Source of the DNA: Candidatus Rokuibacteriota bacterium
GTDB taxonomy: Bacteria; Methylomirabilota; Methylomirabilia; Rokubacteriales; CSP1-6
NCBI GenBank assembly: GCA_016193045.1
Contig: JACPSW010000059.1
Location: 1-49,382 of the forward strand
Reading direction: 5' to 3'
DNA: 49,382 bases
Shown: piece by piece, positions 16,479 through 25,297 of the stretch
How positions within the stretch are numbered: position 1 is the first letter of the stretch
How the letters are laid out: each line of letters opens with the position of its first letter
Notes under the pieces: generated by a model
What the model saw: the letters and a program-made list of their open reading frames with translations, nothing else
Database searches by the model: none
Told to the model about the DNA's origin: nothing
Translations under genes and position numbers: made by a program

Positions 16479-17135
16479 ATGATCAAGATTGCGCCGTCCA
16501 TCCTGTCGGCGGATTTCGCGGCGCTGGGGGAGGCGATCGCCCGGGTGGAGGCCGCGGGCGCCGACTGGCTCCACGTGGACGTGATGGACGGCCACTTCGT
16601 CCCCAACCTCACCATCGGGCCGCCCGTCGTGGAGGCGATCCGCAAGCGCACGCGCCTGCCGCTGGACGTCCACTTGATGATCGAGGCTCCCGAGCGCTTG
16701 CTTGCGGCCTTTGCGTCGGCTGGAGCCGATCTGTTGACGGTCCATGCCGAGGCGTGCCCCCACCTGGACCGCACCCTCCACCAGATCCGCGAGCTCGGCG
16801 CGAAGGCCGGCGTGGCGCTGAATCCCTCGACGCCGCCCGCCGTCCTCGAGTACGTCCTCGACAGCCTGGATCTGGTCCTCGTGATGTCGGTCAACCCGGG
16901 CTTCGGCGGCCAGGCCTTCATCCCGACGAGCTACGCCAAGGTCCGCCAGGTGCGGACCCTCCTCGGGAAGCGGCCCGCCGAGGTCTCCGTGGACGGCGGG
17001 GTCAAGCTGGAACACGCCGCCCCCCTGACGGCCCACGGCGCCTCCGTCCTGGTGGCGGGGTCGCTGATCTTCGGCGCCCCCGACCCCGGCGCGGTCGTCA
17101 AGCAGCTCCGGGACGCCGCGGAAGTATCGAAATAG
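16479..17135 (+). CDS. rpe: Ribulose-phosphate 3-epimerase
   Basis: The 218-residue TIM-barrel enzyme interconverts ribulose 5-phosphate and xylulose 5-phosphate in the pentose phosphate or Calvin pathway. Signatures are IAPSILSADFAALG, HVDVMDGHFVPNLTIGPPVV with metal ligands, LDVHLMIE, and VMSVNPGFGGQAFI with SVDGGV further on. The ATG follows a GTGGA stretch 58 bases after rsmB. It is the last gene before the ffh promoter. Confidence 0.97.
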   Translation: MIKIAPSILSADFAALGEAIARVEAAGADWLHVDVMDGHFVPNLTIGPPVVEAIRKRTRLPLDVHLMIEAPERLLAAFASAGADLLTVHAEACPHLDRTLHQIRELGAKAGVALNPSTPPAVLEYVLDSLDLVLVMSVNPGFGGQAFIPTSYAKVRQVRTLLGKRPAEVSVDGGVKLEHAAPLTAHGASVLVAGSLIFGAPDPGAVVKQLRDAAEVSK

Positions 17136-17137
17136 CC

Positions 17138-17166
17138 TTGACTTTTTGCCCTCCCTCCCGTAACAT
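17138..17166 (+). promoter_or_regulatory. Sigma-70 promoter for the ffh-rpsP-trmD operon
   Basis: TTGACT (17138-17143), exactly 17 bases, then TAACAT (17161-17166). It begins just after the rpe stop, and transcription would start near 17173, about 30 bases before the ffh ATG. The spacing and AT content make this a good match. Confidence 0.7.
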
Positions 17167-17202
17167 CTAGGTTTCCGATCCAAGCCCGAAGGCGTTCGGA
17201 AT

Positions 17203-18549
17203 ATGTTCGACACTCTTACCCAGCGTCTGACCGCGATCTTCGACCGGCTCAGGGGTTACGGCCGGCTGACGGAGGAGAATATCCAGGAGGCGCTCCGCGA
17301 GGTTCGCGTGGCGCTCCTCGAGGCCGACGTCAACTTCAAGGTCGTCAAGGCGTTTGTCGAGCGCATCCGTGCCAGGGCCGTGGGCCAGGACGTCCTCCAG
17401 TCGCTCACCCCGGGGCAGCAGGTCGTCAAGGTCGTCCACGACGAGCTGATGGAGCTGCTCGGCGGGAGCGGTCACCGGCTGGCAATGGCGCCCCATCCGC
17501 CCACCGTGATCATGCTGATGGGGCTTCAGGGATCGGGCAAGACCACCTCGGCGGCCAAGCTGGCCCGCCATTTCCAGCGGCAGGGGCAGCACCCGCTCCT
17601 CGCCGCGGCCGACGTCTACCGGCCGGCCGCGGTGGAGCAGCTCCGAGCACTCGGAGCCCAGCTCCAGATCCCCGTCGTCGGCAGCGCGGGGCAGAAGCCG
17701 CTCGAGATCTGCCAGGAGGCCCTCCGGGCCGCGGCGGACCGCGGGCTCTCCCCCGTCATCCTCGATACCGCGGGACGCCTGCACATCGACGAGCCGATGC
17801 TCGAAGAGCTCCAGATGCTCAAGCGCGAGGTGCACCCACACCACGTCCTCCTCGTCGCGGATGCCATGACCGGCCAGGACGCGGTGACCATGGCCGAGCG
17901 CTTCAACAGCGCGGTGGGCATCGACGCCGTGATCATGGCCAAGCTGGACGGCGACGCGCGCGGCGGCGCGGCCCTGTCCATCCGCCAGGTCACCGGCCGC
18001 CCCATCGCCTTCGTGGGAACGGGAGAGAAGCCGGACGCCCTCGAGCCCTTCCATCCGGAGCGCATGGCGTCCCGGATCCTCGGGATGGGGGACGTCGTCT
18101 CGCTCGTGGAAAAGGCGCAGGCCGGCGTGGACCAGGCGAAGGCCGAGGAGCTGGCGAAGAAGATCCGGGAGGAGAGCTTCACCCTGGAGGACTTCGCCGG
18201 CCAGCTGAAACAGCTCCGCTCCATGGGACCGCTGGGGGAGCTGCTGGAGATGATCCCGTTCTTCAAGGGCGCCAAGGGAATTCCCGCCGAGCTCCGGGGC
18301 GAAGAGACGGAGCTCCGGCGCTACGAGGCGATCATCGGCTCCATGACGCCCCGGGAGCGGGTCGAGCCCCAGATCATCAACGGCAGCCGCCGGACCCGCA
18401 TCGCGCGGGGCAGCGGCACCAGCGTGCAGGACGTCAACCGCCTGCTCAAGCAGTACGCGCAACTCAAGAAGATGATGCACGGCCTCAAGCAGCTGGAGGG
18501 GAAGGCGGGAAAATTGAAGGGACTTCCATTTCAAATTCCGGGGAGGTGA
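17203..18549 (+). CDS. ffh: Signal recognition particle protein Ffh
   Basis: The 448-residue GTPase binds 4.5S RNA and signal sequences and delivers ribosomes to FtsY. The N domain includes [21 protein letters not shown]1 is GLQGSGKTT (107-115), G3 is [10 protein letters not shown], and the DGDARGG element follows G4. G4 reads AKLD (246-249) instead of the usual TKLD, a mild change. The M domain has the RNA-binding [11 protein letters not shown] and the [12 protein letters not shown] tail. It heads an operon with rpsP, khpA, rimM, trmD and rplS, the common arrangement. Confidence 0.97.
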   Translation: MFDTLTQRLTAIFDRLRGYGRLTEENIQEALREVRVALLEADVNFKVVKAFVERIRARAVGQDVLQSLTPGQQVVKVVHDELMELLGGSGHRLAMAPHPPTVIMLMGLQGSGKTTSAAKLARHFQRQGQHPLLAAADVYRPAAVEQLRALGAQLQIPVVGSAGQKPLEICQEALRAAADRGLSPVILDTAGRLHIDEPMLEELQMLKREVHPHHVLLVADAMTGQDAVTMAERFNSAVGIDAVIMAKLDGDARGGAALSIRQVTGRPIAFVGTGEKPDALEPFHPERMASRILGMGDVVSLVEKAQAGVDQAKAEELAKKIREESFTLEDFAGQLKQLRSMGPLGELLEMIPFFKGAKGIPAELRGEETELRRYEAIIGSMTPRERVEPQIINGSRRTRIARGSGTSVQDVNRLLKQYAQLKKMMHGLKQLEGKAGKLKGLPFQIPGR

Positions 18550-18553
18550 CAGA

Positions 18554-18802
18554 GTGGCTGTTCACATCAGGCTGAGACGCGAAGGGAAGACGAAGAAGCC
18601 CGCGTACCGTGTCGTGGTGGCGGACTCCCGGGCGCCGCGGGACGGCCGGTTCATCGAGGCCGTCGGGTACTACAACCCGCTGACGAGCCCGCCCATGCTC
18701 AAGATCGACGGGGAGAAGGTCTCGGCGTGGCTCAAGAAGGGCGCCCAACCCTCGAACACGGTTCGCGTGCTCCTCGCGCGAGCGGGAATCGGCAAGAGCT
18801 GA
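18554..18802 (+). CDS. rpsP: 30S ribosomal protein S16
   Basis: The 82-residue protein is a primary 16S rRNA-binding protein needed for small-subunit assembly. Family features are [32 protein letters not shown] and the GYYNP stretch. It starts at GTG 18554, four bases after ffh, with GGGAGGTGA as ribosome-binding sequence. Order ffh-rpsP-khpA-rimM-trmD-rplS is conserved in many bacteria. Confidence 0.97.
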   Translation: MAVHIRLRREGKTKKPAYRVVVADSRAPRDGRFIEAVGYYNPLTSPPMLKIDGEKVSAWLKKGAQPSNTVRVLLARAGIGKS

Positions 18803-18839
18803 GCCGTGAGCGGGCGCCCGAGCAGTGGGGGTGGTGGGT

Positions 18840-19070
18840 ATGAAGGAGCTGATCGAGTACATCGCCAAGGCTCTCGTGGACGAACCGGATCAGGTGCGGG
18901 TGACCGAGGTGGAAGGGGAGAGGATCACCGTGATCGAGCTCCGAGTGGCGCAGAGCGACCTCGGCAAGGTCATCGGCAAGCAGGGCCGGACGGCGCACTC
19001 CATCCGAACCCTGCTGAACGCCGTGGCCACGAAGCTCAGGAAGCGCGCGGTGCTCGAGATCCTGGAATGA
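18840..19070 (+). CDS. khpA: KhpA-type KH-domain RNA-binding protein
   Basis: The 76-residue protein is a single KH domain with the GKQG loop in [19 protein letters not shown] chose ATG 18840 because [14 protein letters not shown] is the usual start; a GTG 15 bases upstream is possible. KhpA partners with KhpB/Jag in several Gram-positive bacteria and binds small RNAs. It lies between rpsP and rimM, its standard location, and overlaps rimM by four bases. Confidence 0.93.
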   Translation: MKELIEYIAKALVDEPDQVRVTEVEGERITVIELRVAQSDLGKVIGKQGRTAHSIRTLLNAVATKLRKRAVLEILE

Positions 19071-19594
19071 GGGGACGGCTCGTCCCCTTGGCGGAGATCG
19101 TCAGGCCCCACGGCCTGCGCGGGGAGGTCAAAGCCCTCCTCCTCACAGACGACCCGGGGCAGCTCGCAGGACTGGGGGAGTGCTACCTTTGGGACGCGGC
19201 GAGCGACGCGCGGTGCCCCTGCCGGATCGAGCAGTGCCGGGTACAGGGGAGAGCGGCGATCCTGGCGCTCCGGGGGATCGGGTCCGTCGCGGAGGCCCGG
19301 ACGCTCGTGGGCCGGCTCGTGGCAGCCCCCGAGGAGGCGTTGGCCCCCCTCCCCCGAGGAACGTTTTACGCCTCGGCGCTGGTCGGGGCGAGTGTCGTCA
19401 CGGAGGATGGCGTCTTGGTGGGAGAGTTCGTCGGGTTGGAAGCGGCGCCCGGCCAGGACCTCTGGGTCGTGAGGGCGGGTCAGCGGGAGTACCTCATCCC
19501 GGCGGTGGCCGAGATCGTTCGCGAGGTGAACGTGACGGCCCGGAGGATCACGATCCGCCCGCCCGAGGGCTTGCTGGAGCTGGCAACGCAATGA
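19067..19594 (+). CDS. rimM: Ribosome maturation factor RimM
   Basis: The 175-residue protein assists maturation of the 30S head through contacts with S19. The N-terminal beta-barrel has [23 protein letters not shown]; the C-terminal PRC-barrel-like half has [19 protein letters not shown]. It starts in the khpA stop (ATGA) and ends in the trmD start (ATGA), so all three are translationally coupled. Length is normal. Confidence 0.94.
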   Translation: MRGRLVPLAEIVRPHGLRGEVKALLLTDDPGQLAGLGECYLWDAASDARCPCRIEQCRVQGRAAILALRGIGSVAEARTLVGRLVAAPEEALAPLPRGTFYASALVGASVVTEDGVLVGEFVGLEAAPGQDLWVVRAGQREYLIPAVAEIVREVNVTARRITIRPPEGLLELATQ

Positions 19595-20328
19595 GAATTG
19601 ATATCGTCACGCTCTTTCCCGGGATCTTCGTGGGCCCGCTCCAGGAGTCGATCCTGGGCCGCGCCCGCGCCAAGGGGCTCGTGGAGATCGGCGTGATCAA
19701 CCTGAGGGACTGGGCGGAGGGGCGCCACCGCGTCACCGACGATTATCCCTTCGGCGGCGGCGGGGGCATGGTGCTCAAGCCCGAGCCGCTCTTTGCCTGT
19801 GTCGAGGGGCTCCGCAGGCCCGGCTCCCGGGTGGTCCTGCTCGATCCCCAGGGACGCCGCTTCAGCCAGGATGTGGCGCGCGAGCTGGCCAAGGTGGAGC
19901 ACCTCATCCTCCTCTGCGGGCGCTACGAGGGCGTGGACGAGCGCGTGCGCGAGCACCTGGCCGACGACGAGATCTCGATCGGCGATTACGTCCTGACCGG
20001 GGGCGAGCTGCCCGCCCTGGTGGTGACCGACGCGGTCGTGCGGCTGCTGCCCGGCGCCCTCGGCGACGCGGAGGCCCCGGGCAAGGACTCCTTCGGCGCG
20101 GGGCTCCTGGAGGGGCCGCACTACACGCGGCCCGAGGAATTCCGGGGCTGGCGGGTCCCCGAAGCGCTGCTCTCGGGGGACCACGCGCGGATCGCCGGCT
20201 GGCGCCGGGCCCAGGCCCTTTGGCTGACATGGCAGCGCCGACCTGACCTTCTGGAAACAGCGGAATTGAGCCCGGAGGAGCAGAAACTGATCGAAGAGTT
20301 CAGGCAGGGCAAGAAGCCGGAAGCATAA
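19591..20328 (+). CDS. trmD: tRNA (guanine-37-N1)-methyltransferase
   Basis: The 245-residue SPOUT enzyme methylates G37 next to the anticodon and prevents frameshifting. Visible motifs are [30 protein letters not shown], the trefoil-knot SAM site [13 protein letters not shown] and [15 protein letters not shown], then the [16 protein letters not shown] segment. The start overlaps the rimM stop. It is followed by a cruciform-like repeat and then rplS, its usual neighbour. Confidence 0.97.
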   Translation: MRIDIVTLFPGIFVGPLQESILGRARAKGLVEIGVINLRDWAEGRHRVTDDYPFGGGGGMVLKPEPLFACVEGLRRPGSRVVLLDPQGRRFSQDVARELAKVEHLILLCGRYEGVDERVREHLADDEISIGDYVLTGGELPALVVTDAVVRLLPGALGDAEAPGKDSFGAGLLEGPHYTRPEEFRGWRVPEALLSGDHARIAGWRRAQALWLTWQRRPDLLETAELSPEEQKLIEEFRQGKKPEA

Positions 20329-20334
20329 ATCTTG

Positions 20335-20382
20335 CCCCTCACCCTGCCTCTCCCCACCGGGGAGAGGAGAAGTGGTGAGGGG
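20335..20382. repeat. Palindromic intergenic repeat, family B, copy 2
   Basis: Nested inverted repeats: outer CCCCTCACC (20335-20343) with GGTGAGGGG (20374-20382), inner CCTCTCCCC (20347-20355) with GGGGAGAGG (20359-20367). It sits between trmD and rplS. Copies with the same C-rich/G-rich arms are at 5179 and 28887. It may fold in RNA, but lacks a following T-tract. Confidence 0.8.
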
Positions 20383-20405
20383 CGCATCAAGTAGGAGCGC
20401 GAGGT

Positions 20406-20777
20406 ATGGATGCCATCGGAGTGGTCGAGGCGAGTCAGCTGAAAAAGAACCGCGGCGACTTCGCCCCGGGCGACACGGTGAAGGTGCAGGTCAAGGTCGT
20501 CGAGGGCGAGAAGGAGCGCATCCAGTCCTTCGAGGGCGTGGTGATCCGGAAGCGCCGGGAAGGAGCGCGCGCTTCCTTCACGGTCAGGCGGATTTCCTAC
20601 GGCGTGGGCGTGGAGCGCACGTTCCCGCTGCACTCCCCGATGGTCGAGCGCGTCCAGGTCGTGCGCCGGGGTGACGTCCGCCGGTCGAAGCTCTACTACC
20701 TGCGCACCCTCTCGGGCAAGGCGGCCCGGCTCAAGGAGAAGCGGGCCGTGATCCCCACCACCGGCGAGTCCTCGTAG
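20406..20777 (+). CDS. rplS: 50S ribosomal protein L19
   Basis: The 123-residue protein lies at the 30S-50S interface. Signatures are [50 protein letters not shown] and [14 protein letters not shown]. The ATG follows GGAGCGCGAGGT. Genes with trmD upstream and rnhB downstream form a frequent bacterial block. Confidence 0.97.
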   Translation: MDAIGVVEASQLKKNRGDFAPGDTVKVQVKVVEGEKERIQSFEGVVIRKRREGARASFTVRRISYGVGVERTFPLHSPMVERVQVVRRGDVRRSKLYYLRTLSGKAARLKEKRAVIPTTGESS

Positions 20778-20844
20778 GCGCGCGGCCCGCGCCATGGGAC
20801 ATCAGGCGGCGGCGGTCACCCGGCCACTGCACGACGTCGTGCTT

Positions 20845-20917
20845 GTTCGAGCGCCGGCTTTGCCGGCGCAACTTCCGGGGGGAGGAGTCGGAAGGGGGGC
20901 GGAGCCCCCCTCCGAGG
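20845..20917 (+). repeat. 73-bp two-hairpin element, family A, copy 2
   Basis: Same length and layout as copy 1, but hairpin 1 is GCGCCGGC/GCCGGCGC (20851-20858, 20862-20869): both arms changed together so pairing is kept. Hairpin 2 is identical to copy 1. The element ends at 20917, one base before the rnhB GTG. A perfect 14-bp palindrome, GCACGACGTCGTGC (20829-20842), lies two bases upstream. Confidence 0.92.
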
Positions 20918-20918
20918 T

Positions 20919-21542
20919 GTGAGCGCCCCGTACCGCTACGAACGGGCGGCCTGGCGATCGGGGCTGAAGCAGGTGGCGGGAGTGGACGAGGCCGGGCGGG
21001 GGCCGCTGGCGGGACCCGTCGTCGCCGCCGCCGTGATCCTCGATCCGACTTGCCGCGTCAGCGGACTCGATGACTCCAAGCGTCTCAGCCCCACGCGGCG
21101 GGAAGCCCTTTTCCAGGAGATCCTCATCGCCGCCCGGGCAGTGGCGACGGGCATCGTGGATCCCCAGACCATCGATCGTGTGAACATCCTCGAGGCCACC
21201 CGGCGCGCGATGTACGACGCGCTCCGCAGGCTCGCCCTCCGCCCCGACCTCGTTCTGATCGACGCCCTCCGGCTCCCCGCGCTGGCCGTCCCGCAGAAGC
21301 CCATCATCAAGGGCGACAGCCGCTCGGCCTCCATCGCGGCGGCCTCCATCGTCGCCAAGGTCACCCGCGATCGGCTCATGCTCGAGGCCGACGGCCGGTT
21401 CCCCCAGTACGGCTTCGCCCGCCACAAGGGCTACCCCACGCCGGAGCACCGGGCGGCTCTGGAAAGGCACGGCCCCTGCCCCATCCACCGGCGCACCTTC
21501 CACGGCGTTTGGATCCAAGGCGACCTCTTCGAGAGGAGTTGA
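20919..21542 (+). CDS. rnhB: Ribonuclease HII
   Basis: The 207-residue enzyme cuts RNA in RNA-DNA hybrids and at misincorporated ribonucleotides. The first catalytic block is GVDEAGRGPLAGPVV with D23 and E24; the next acidic residue is in LVLIDAL, followed by KGDSRSASIAAASIVAKVTRD and HKGYPTPEH. I used GTG 20919 because the next in-frame starts would cut into the DEAGRGPL strand. Repeat A ends one base upstream, so start-site translation signals are unusually merged with a repeat. Confidence 0.94.
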   Translation: MSAPYRYERAAWRSGLKQVAGVDEAGRGPLAGPVVAAAVILDPTCRVSGLDDSKRLSPTRREALFQEILIAARAVATGIVDPQTIDRVNILEATRRAMYDALRRLALRPDLVLIDALRLPALAVPQKPIIKGDSRSASIAAASIVAKVTRDRLMLEADGRFPQYGFARHKGYPTPEHRAALERHGPCPIHRRTFHGVWIQGDLFERS

Positions 21543-21544
21543 CC

Positions 21545-22000
21545 ATGAAGGCCTTCGCGTTGTGCCTCGGGATCGCTCTCCTCCTTCTCGGCTGGGCCCC
21601 ACTGACGACGGCCCAGCCGGCGTGCCCCCCCACCGCTCCGGACATGGAAGGGCCGTTTTACAAGCCGGGGGCCCCGACCCGCGAGAGCACGGGCAAGGGC
21701 TTCGTGGTGAGCGGCACGGTGAAGTCCGCGGGCTCGTGCGCGCCCATCGCCGGCGCCCGGGTCGAATGGTGGCAGGCCAACCCCAGGGGAACCTATGACG
21801 ACGAGCATCGCGGAACCCTGGTGTCGCGCCGCGACGGCACCTACCGCTTCGAGACCGATTTCCCCCCGCCCTACTTCGGCCGGCCCCCCCACATCCACTT
21901 CAAGGTGTTCGCGCCCGGCCATCGGGCGCTCACGACCCAGCTCTACCCCAAGCCCGGACAGACCGAGATCACCTTCGACCTGGTCGTGGTCAAGCAGTGA
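21545..22000 (+). CDS. Secreted intradiol-ring-cleavage-dioxygenase-like protein
   Basis: The 151-residue protein has a Sec signal (MKAFALCLGIALLLLGWAPL, cut probably after TTAQ). The mature part is a compact version of the intradiol dioxygenase beta-sandwich: MEGPFYKPG, then VEWWQANPRGTYDDEH with a candidate iron-ligand tyrosine, PYFGRPPHIHFKV with a second tyrosine and the two-histidine motif. Protocatechuate 3,4-dioxygenases are larger and cytoplasmic; this short exported form may act on extracellular phenolics, or may not be an active enzyme. It starts two bases after rnhB. Confidence 0.85.
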   Translation: MKAFALCLGIALLLLGWAPLTTAQPACPPTAPDMEGPFYKPGAPTRESTGKGFVVSGTVKSAGSCAPIAGARVEWWQANPRGTYDDEHRGTLVSRRDGTYRFETDFPPPYFGRPPHIHFKVFAPGHRALTTQLYPKPGQTEITFDLVVVKQ

Positions 22001-22004
22001 CGCC

Positions 22005-22379
22005 ATGGACCTGCGGCGCTCGGTCGGGAAACGGGGCGAAGAGGAGGCCGAGCGGTTTCTCCAGAAGCGCGGCTTCACCATCCTCGACCGGAACGTCCGC
22101 TCCCGCCTTGGCGAGATCGATCTCGTGGCGCGCGACGGCAAGGCCCTCGTCTTCGTCGAGGTCAAGACCCTCCGGGAGCGCCAGGGGGACCCGCCCCAGG
22201 CGGCCGTCGGCCCGAGTAAGCAGCGCCGCCTAGGGCAGCTCGCCCAGCACTATCTCAAGCGGAAGCGGCTGGGAGACGTCGCATGCCGGTTCGATGTGGT
22301 TGCCGTCACGCTGGACGCCCGGGACCGGGTCAAGGCCCTCCGCCACCTCCCGGCCGCTTTCGAGGTGGCGACGTGGTAA
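22005..22379 (+). CDS. YraN/UPF0102 family nuclease-fold protein
   Basis: The 124-residue protein matches YraN: GKRGEEEAERFLQKRGFTILDRNVR, LGEIDLVARDG (E37, D39) and VFVEVKTL (E52, K54), the PD-(D/E)XK-like triad. Function is unproven; homologues commonly neighbour rnhB or the ribosomal maturation genes, as here. It lies four bases after the dioxygenase-like gene and ends the housekeeping run. Confidence 0.93.
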   Translation: MDLRRSVGKRGEEEAERFLQKRGFTILDRNVRSRLGEIDLVARDGKALVFVEVKTLRERQGDPPQAAVGPSKQRRLGQLAQHYLKRKRLGDVACRFDVVAVTLDARDRVKALRHLPAAFEVATW

Positions 22380-22409
22380 AATCCCGCCACCCGTGAAGGA
22401 GCCCCGCGT

Positions 22410-23360
22410 GTGAATCCGGGAGATTTCGTCGAGGCGCGACGCCGGCTGGAGGCCAAGCCACATTCGGCAGGCGAAAAACTCACGACGCTCGAGGCGGCGG
22501 CCGGCCGCGTCCGGGACGGCGACCACGTGGCCATCGGGGGATGCCTCTTCTCCCGCACGCCGCTCGGGCTCCTTCGGGAGATCCTGCGCCAGCGGAGGCG
22601 AGGCCTGACCCTGTCGCGGAACCTGATGTGCTACGAGGGGGAATGGTTCATGGCCGCGGGCGCCGTCGAACGGGTGGTGACGAGCTGGTTCGGCATCGGG
22701 CTGCCCTGGGGACTCTCGCGGATCATGCGCGAGCAGGTCGAGAGCGGGCGGGTCCGCTTCGAGGAGTGGAGCCACCTGGCTCTGGGGCTTCGCTACCGGG
22801 CGGCGGCGGCGGGGGTGCCGTTCCTGCCGACGCTGACGATGCTCGGCTCGGACCTGATGGCGGCGGGCCAGGCCCAGACCATGACGTGCCCGTTCACCGG
22901 GGAGACGCTCTGCCTGGTCCCGGCGCTCTTTCCAGACGTCGCGCTCCTCAACGTCCACCGCGCCGACCGCTTCGGCAACTGCCAGATCGACGGGTATCCC
23001 CACATGGACGTCGACATCGCCCACGCCGCCACGACCGTCCTCGTCACCGCCGAGGAAATCATCGGCGACGAGGAGATCCGCCGTCACCCCGACCGGACGG
23101 TCATTCCCGGGATCGTCGTGGACGCCGTCGTCGAGGTGCCGTTCGGGTCCTACCCGCACGAGTGCTACGGCCGCTACGAGGCGGACTTCAGCCACTTCGA
23201 CGCCTACGTGGCCGAGATCACGGCCAAGGGGACCGAGGCCATCCACGCGTATCTCGCCCGATACGTCTACGCGCCCCGGACCCATCAGGAATACCTCGCC
23301 CTCTTCGGCGAGGAGGCGCGGGCGCGCCAGGCGCGCTCGGCCCGGGAGCTGGTGGGGTGA
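22410..23360 (+). CDS. CoA-transferase (family I) alpha subunit
   Basis: The 316-residue protein resembles the alpha subunits of glutaconate/3-oxoacid CoA transferases, including the actinobacterial IpdA-type group: DGDHVAIGGCLFSRTP near residue 39, then TPLGLLREILRQ and a late LNVHRADRFGNCQI. Such enzymes move CoA between carboxylic acids, or, in IpdAB, open a CoA-linked ring. I chose the GTG at 22410, which follows GGAGCCCCGC. It overlaps the beta-subunit gene by four bases. Confidence 0.88.
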   Translation: MNPGDFVEARRRLEAKPHSAGEKLTTLEAAAGRVRDGDHVAIGGCLFSRTPLGLLREILRQRRRGLTLSRNLMCYEGEWFMAAGAVERVVTSWFGIGLPWGLSRIMREQVESGRVRFEEWSHLALGLRYRAAAAGVPFLPTLTMLGSDLMAAGQAQTMTCPFTGETLCLVPALFPDVALLNVHRADRFGNCQIDGYPHMDVDIAHAATTVLVTAEEIIGDEEIRRHPDRTVIPGIVVDAVVEVPFGSYPHECYGRYEADFSHFDAYVAEITAKGTEAIHAYLARYVYAPRTHQEYLALFGEEARARQARSARELVG

Positions 23361-24115
23361 ACCACTCGGCCGCGGAGGTCCTCGCCGTGATGGCGGCCCG
23401 CCAGCTGAGGGGGGTCACCTCGCTCTTCGCCGGCGTGGGGATCCCCTTGCTCGCCGCGGCCCTCGCCCAGAAGACGCATGCCCCCGACCTGACCATCGTC
23501 GTCGAGGGAGGCTCGATCGGGCCGGAGGTGATTCCCGGCCGGCTTCCCATCTCCACCAACGAGATGCGCGTCGCCCATCGCGCCCGGATGCTGCCGGGCA
23601 TCACCGACATCTTTCTCCTCGCCCAGCGCGGGTTTCTGGACGTGGGCTTCGTCGGGGGCGCCCAGATCGACCGATACGGGAACCTGAACTCGAGCCTGCT
23701 GGGGCCCCACGAGCGCCCGAAGGTGCGGCTCCCCGGGAGCGGGGGCGCCAACGACATCATCTCGCTCTGTCGCCGCGTGATGGTCGTCACGATGCACGAG
23801 CGCCGCCGGTTCGTCCCGCAGGTGGACTTCGTCACGAGCCCGGGCTTTCTCGGGGGCGGGGATGCCCGGCGAAAGGCTGGCCTGCTCTTCGGCCGCGTCA
23901 GCCGGGTCGTCACCCATCTGGCGATCCTCGACTTCGAGGAGGACTCGAAAGCCATGAGGGTCGCGGCGCTCCACGCGGGCGTGACGGTGGCCGACGTGCG
24001 GGACAACACCGGCTTCGAGCTCCTGATCCCAGAGGGGATCGGGACGACCGAGCCGCCGACGGAGAGGGAGCTGACCGTGCTCCGGAGCCTCGACCCGGAC
24101 CGCCGGTTCCTCTAG
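23357..24115 (+). CDS. CoA-transferase (family I) beta subunit
   Basis: The 252-residue partner of the preceding alpha subunit. The start overlaps its stop (GTGA). VVEGGSIGPEV near residue 49 places a glutamate where family I enzymes form the CoA thioester; GAQIDRYGNLNSSLLG and SGGANDI are further family marks. The long 3' half is typical of the GctB/IpdB group. Substrate acid cannot be told from sequence. Confidence 0.88.
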   Translation: MNHSAAEVLAVMAARQLRGVTSLFAGVGIPLLAAALAQKTHAPDLTIVVEGGSIGPEVIPGRLPISTNEMRVAHRARMLPGITDIFLLAQRGFLDVGFVGGAQIDRYGNLNSSLLGPHERPKVRLPGSGGANDIISLCRRVMVVTMHERRRFVPQVDFVTSPGFLGGGDARRKAGLLFGRVSRVVTHLAILDFEEDSKAMRVAALHAGVTVADVRDNTGFELLIPEGIGTTEPPTERELTVLRSLDPDRRFL

Positions 24116-24123
24116 CGGAAGCC

Positions 24124-25068
24124 ATGCCGGTCCAGGTCGGGCTCGCGCTCAAGAACTTCGTGGGGCCGGGCGAATCGCCGGATCCCCAGGCCATCCTCGC
24201 CTACGCCGAGCGCGCGGAGGCGCTGGGCTTCGAGTCGCTCTGGGCCTGGGACCACATCCTGCTCGGCGTGGAGCCTGCCTTCCCCATCCTCGATGCCTTT
24301 TCCATCCTCAGCGCCATCGCCGCCCGGACGAGCCGGATCCGGCTCGGAACGGGCGTCCTGGTCCTGCCCCTCAGGAACCCCGTCGTTACCGCCAAAGTGG
24401 CGGCGAGCCTGGACCAGATCTCCAGAGGCCGTCTGATTCTCGGCGTGGCGACCGGCTGGTACGCGCGAGAGTTCGACGCCTGCGGCGTGCCGTTCAAGGA
24501 GAGGGGGCGCCTGCTGGAGCGCAACCTGGACCTCCTGCTCCGCCTCTGGGGCGACGCGCCGGTGACGGCCCAGGTGGACCAGCTGAACCTCCGCGAGGCG
24601 GTGATCGTGCCGAAGCCTTTCCAGAAGCCGCGGCCGCCGATTCTCATCGGCGGCTACGTGGACGCCGTGCTCCGGAGGGTGGCGCGCGTCGCGGATGGCT
24701 GGCTCACGTACTTCTATACGCCGGAGTCCTTCGAGAAGTCCTGGACGAAGATCCGGGACTATGCGGCTTCGTACGGCCGGCGCCCGGAGGCCCTGACCGC
24801 GACCAACCAGCTGGCGATCTACGTCGGGCCTCCCAAGGCGAAGGCCGATCCCCCGATGCGCGAGTGGCTCTCCACCGAGTGGGACGTGGCCGCCTGGAGC
24901 GACTCGACCATCGAGCACGCCATCCGCGGGACGCCCGAGGAGTGCCTGGCCCAGTTGAGACCGCACGTGGCGACGGGCGTCGACCGGCTGATCCTCATCC
25001 CCTACCGCTACCGGCCCGACCAGGTCGAGCTGATCGCCCGGGAGATCCTCCCCGCCCTCATCGCCTAG
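24124..25068 (+). CDS. LLM-class oxidoreductase, probably F420-dependent
   Basis: The 314-residue TIM-barrel protein belongs to the bacterial luciferase-like superfamily. Recognisable stretches are YAERAEALGFESLWAWDHI, RIRLGTGVLVLPLRNPV, QISRGRLILGVATGW and the closing HVATGVDRLILIPY. These match the F420-dependent subgroup more than the FMN monooxygenases, but cofactor is inferred. It follows the CoA-transferase pair by eight bases and may belong to the same operon. Its TAG stop is the first three bases of the inverted-repeat element at 25066. Confidence 0.9.
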   Translation: MPVQVGLALKNFVGPGESPDPQAILAYAERAEALGFESLWAWDHILLGVEPAFPILDAFSILSAIAARTSRIRLGTGVLVLPLRNPVVTAKVAASLDQISRGRLILGVATGWYAREFDACGVPFKERGRLLERNLDLLLRLWGDAPVTAQVDQLNLREAVIVPKPFQKPRPPILIGGYVDAVLRRVARVADGWLTYFYTPESFEKSWTKIRDYAASYGRRPEALTATNQLAIYVGPPKAKADPPMREWLSTEWDVAAWSDSTIEHAIRGTPEECLAQLRPHVATGVDRLILIPYRYRPDQVELIAREILPALIA

Positions 25069-25281
25069 CCTGGATTATTCACGAACGATCGTCGCCTGCG
25101 GCGGGCGGGTCCTGTCGCAGGGCGCCCCCCCGCGGGTCCGGCTCCGTCACCCGCTCGCCCGAACGCCGCGCGCCGCGCGGCGGACGGGACGAGGGGGGCC
25201 CACTGCGCGCGGCCCCGCGAGGACCGCACCCTGCGCCACCCGCCCGGTCGTGCCATCGCCGTTCGTGAAGAACGCGCGCTA
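25066..25281. mobile_element. 216-bp MITE-like element with terminal inverted repeats
   Basis: The left end TAGCCTGGATTATTCA and the complement of the right end TAGCGCGCGTTCTTCA agree in 11 of 16 positions and both continue into CGAACG. The 10-mer GGATTATTCA recurs in the 1.8-kb element at 46900. Inside, GGGCGGGTCCTGTCGC (25103-25118) and a GC-rich block (25233-25250) also match the 3' end of that element. It has no coding capacity. It fills the gap between the convergent LLM and aldolase genes and supplies the LLM stop codon. Confidence 0.75.
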
Positions 25282-25297
25282 GCGGCTCGGAGGGATC

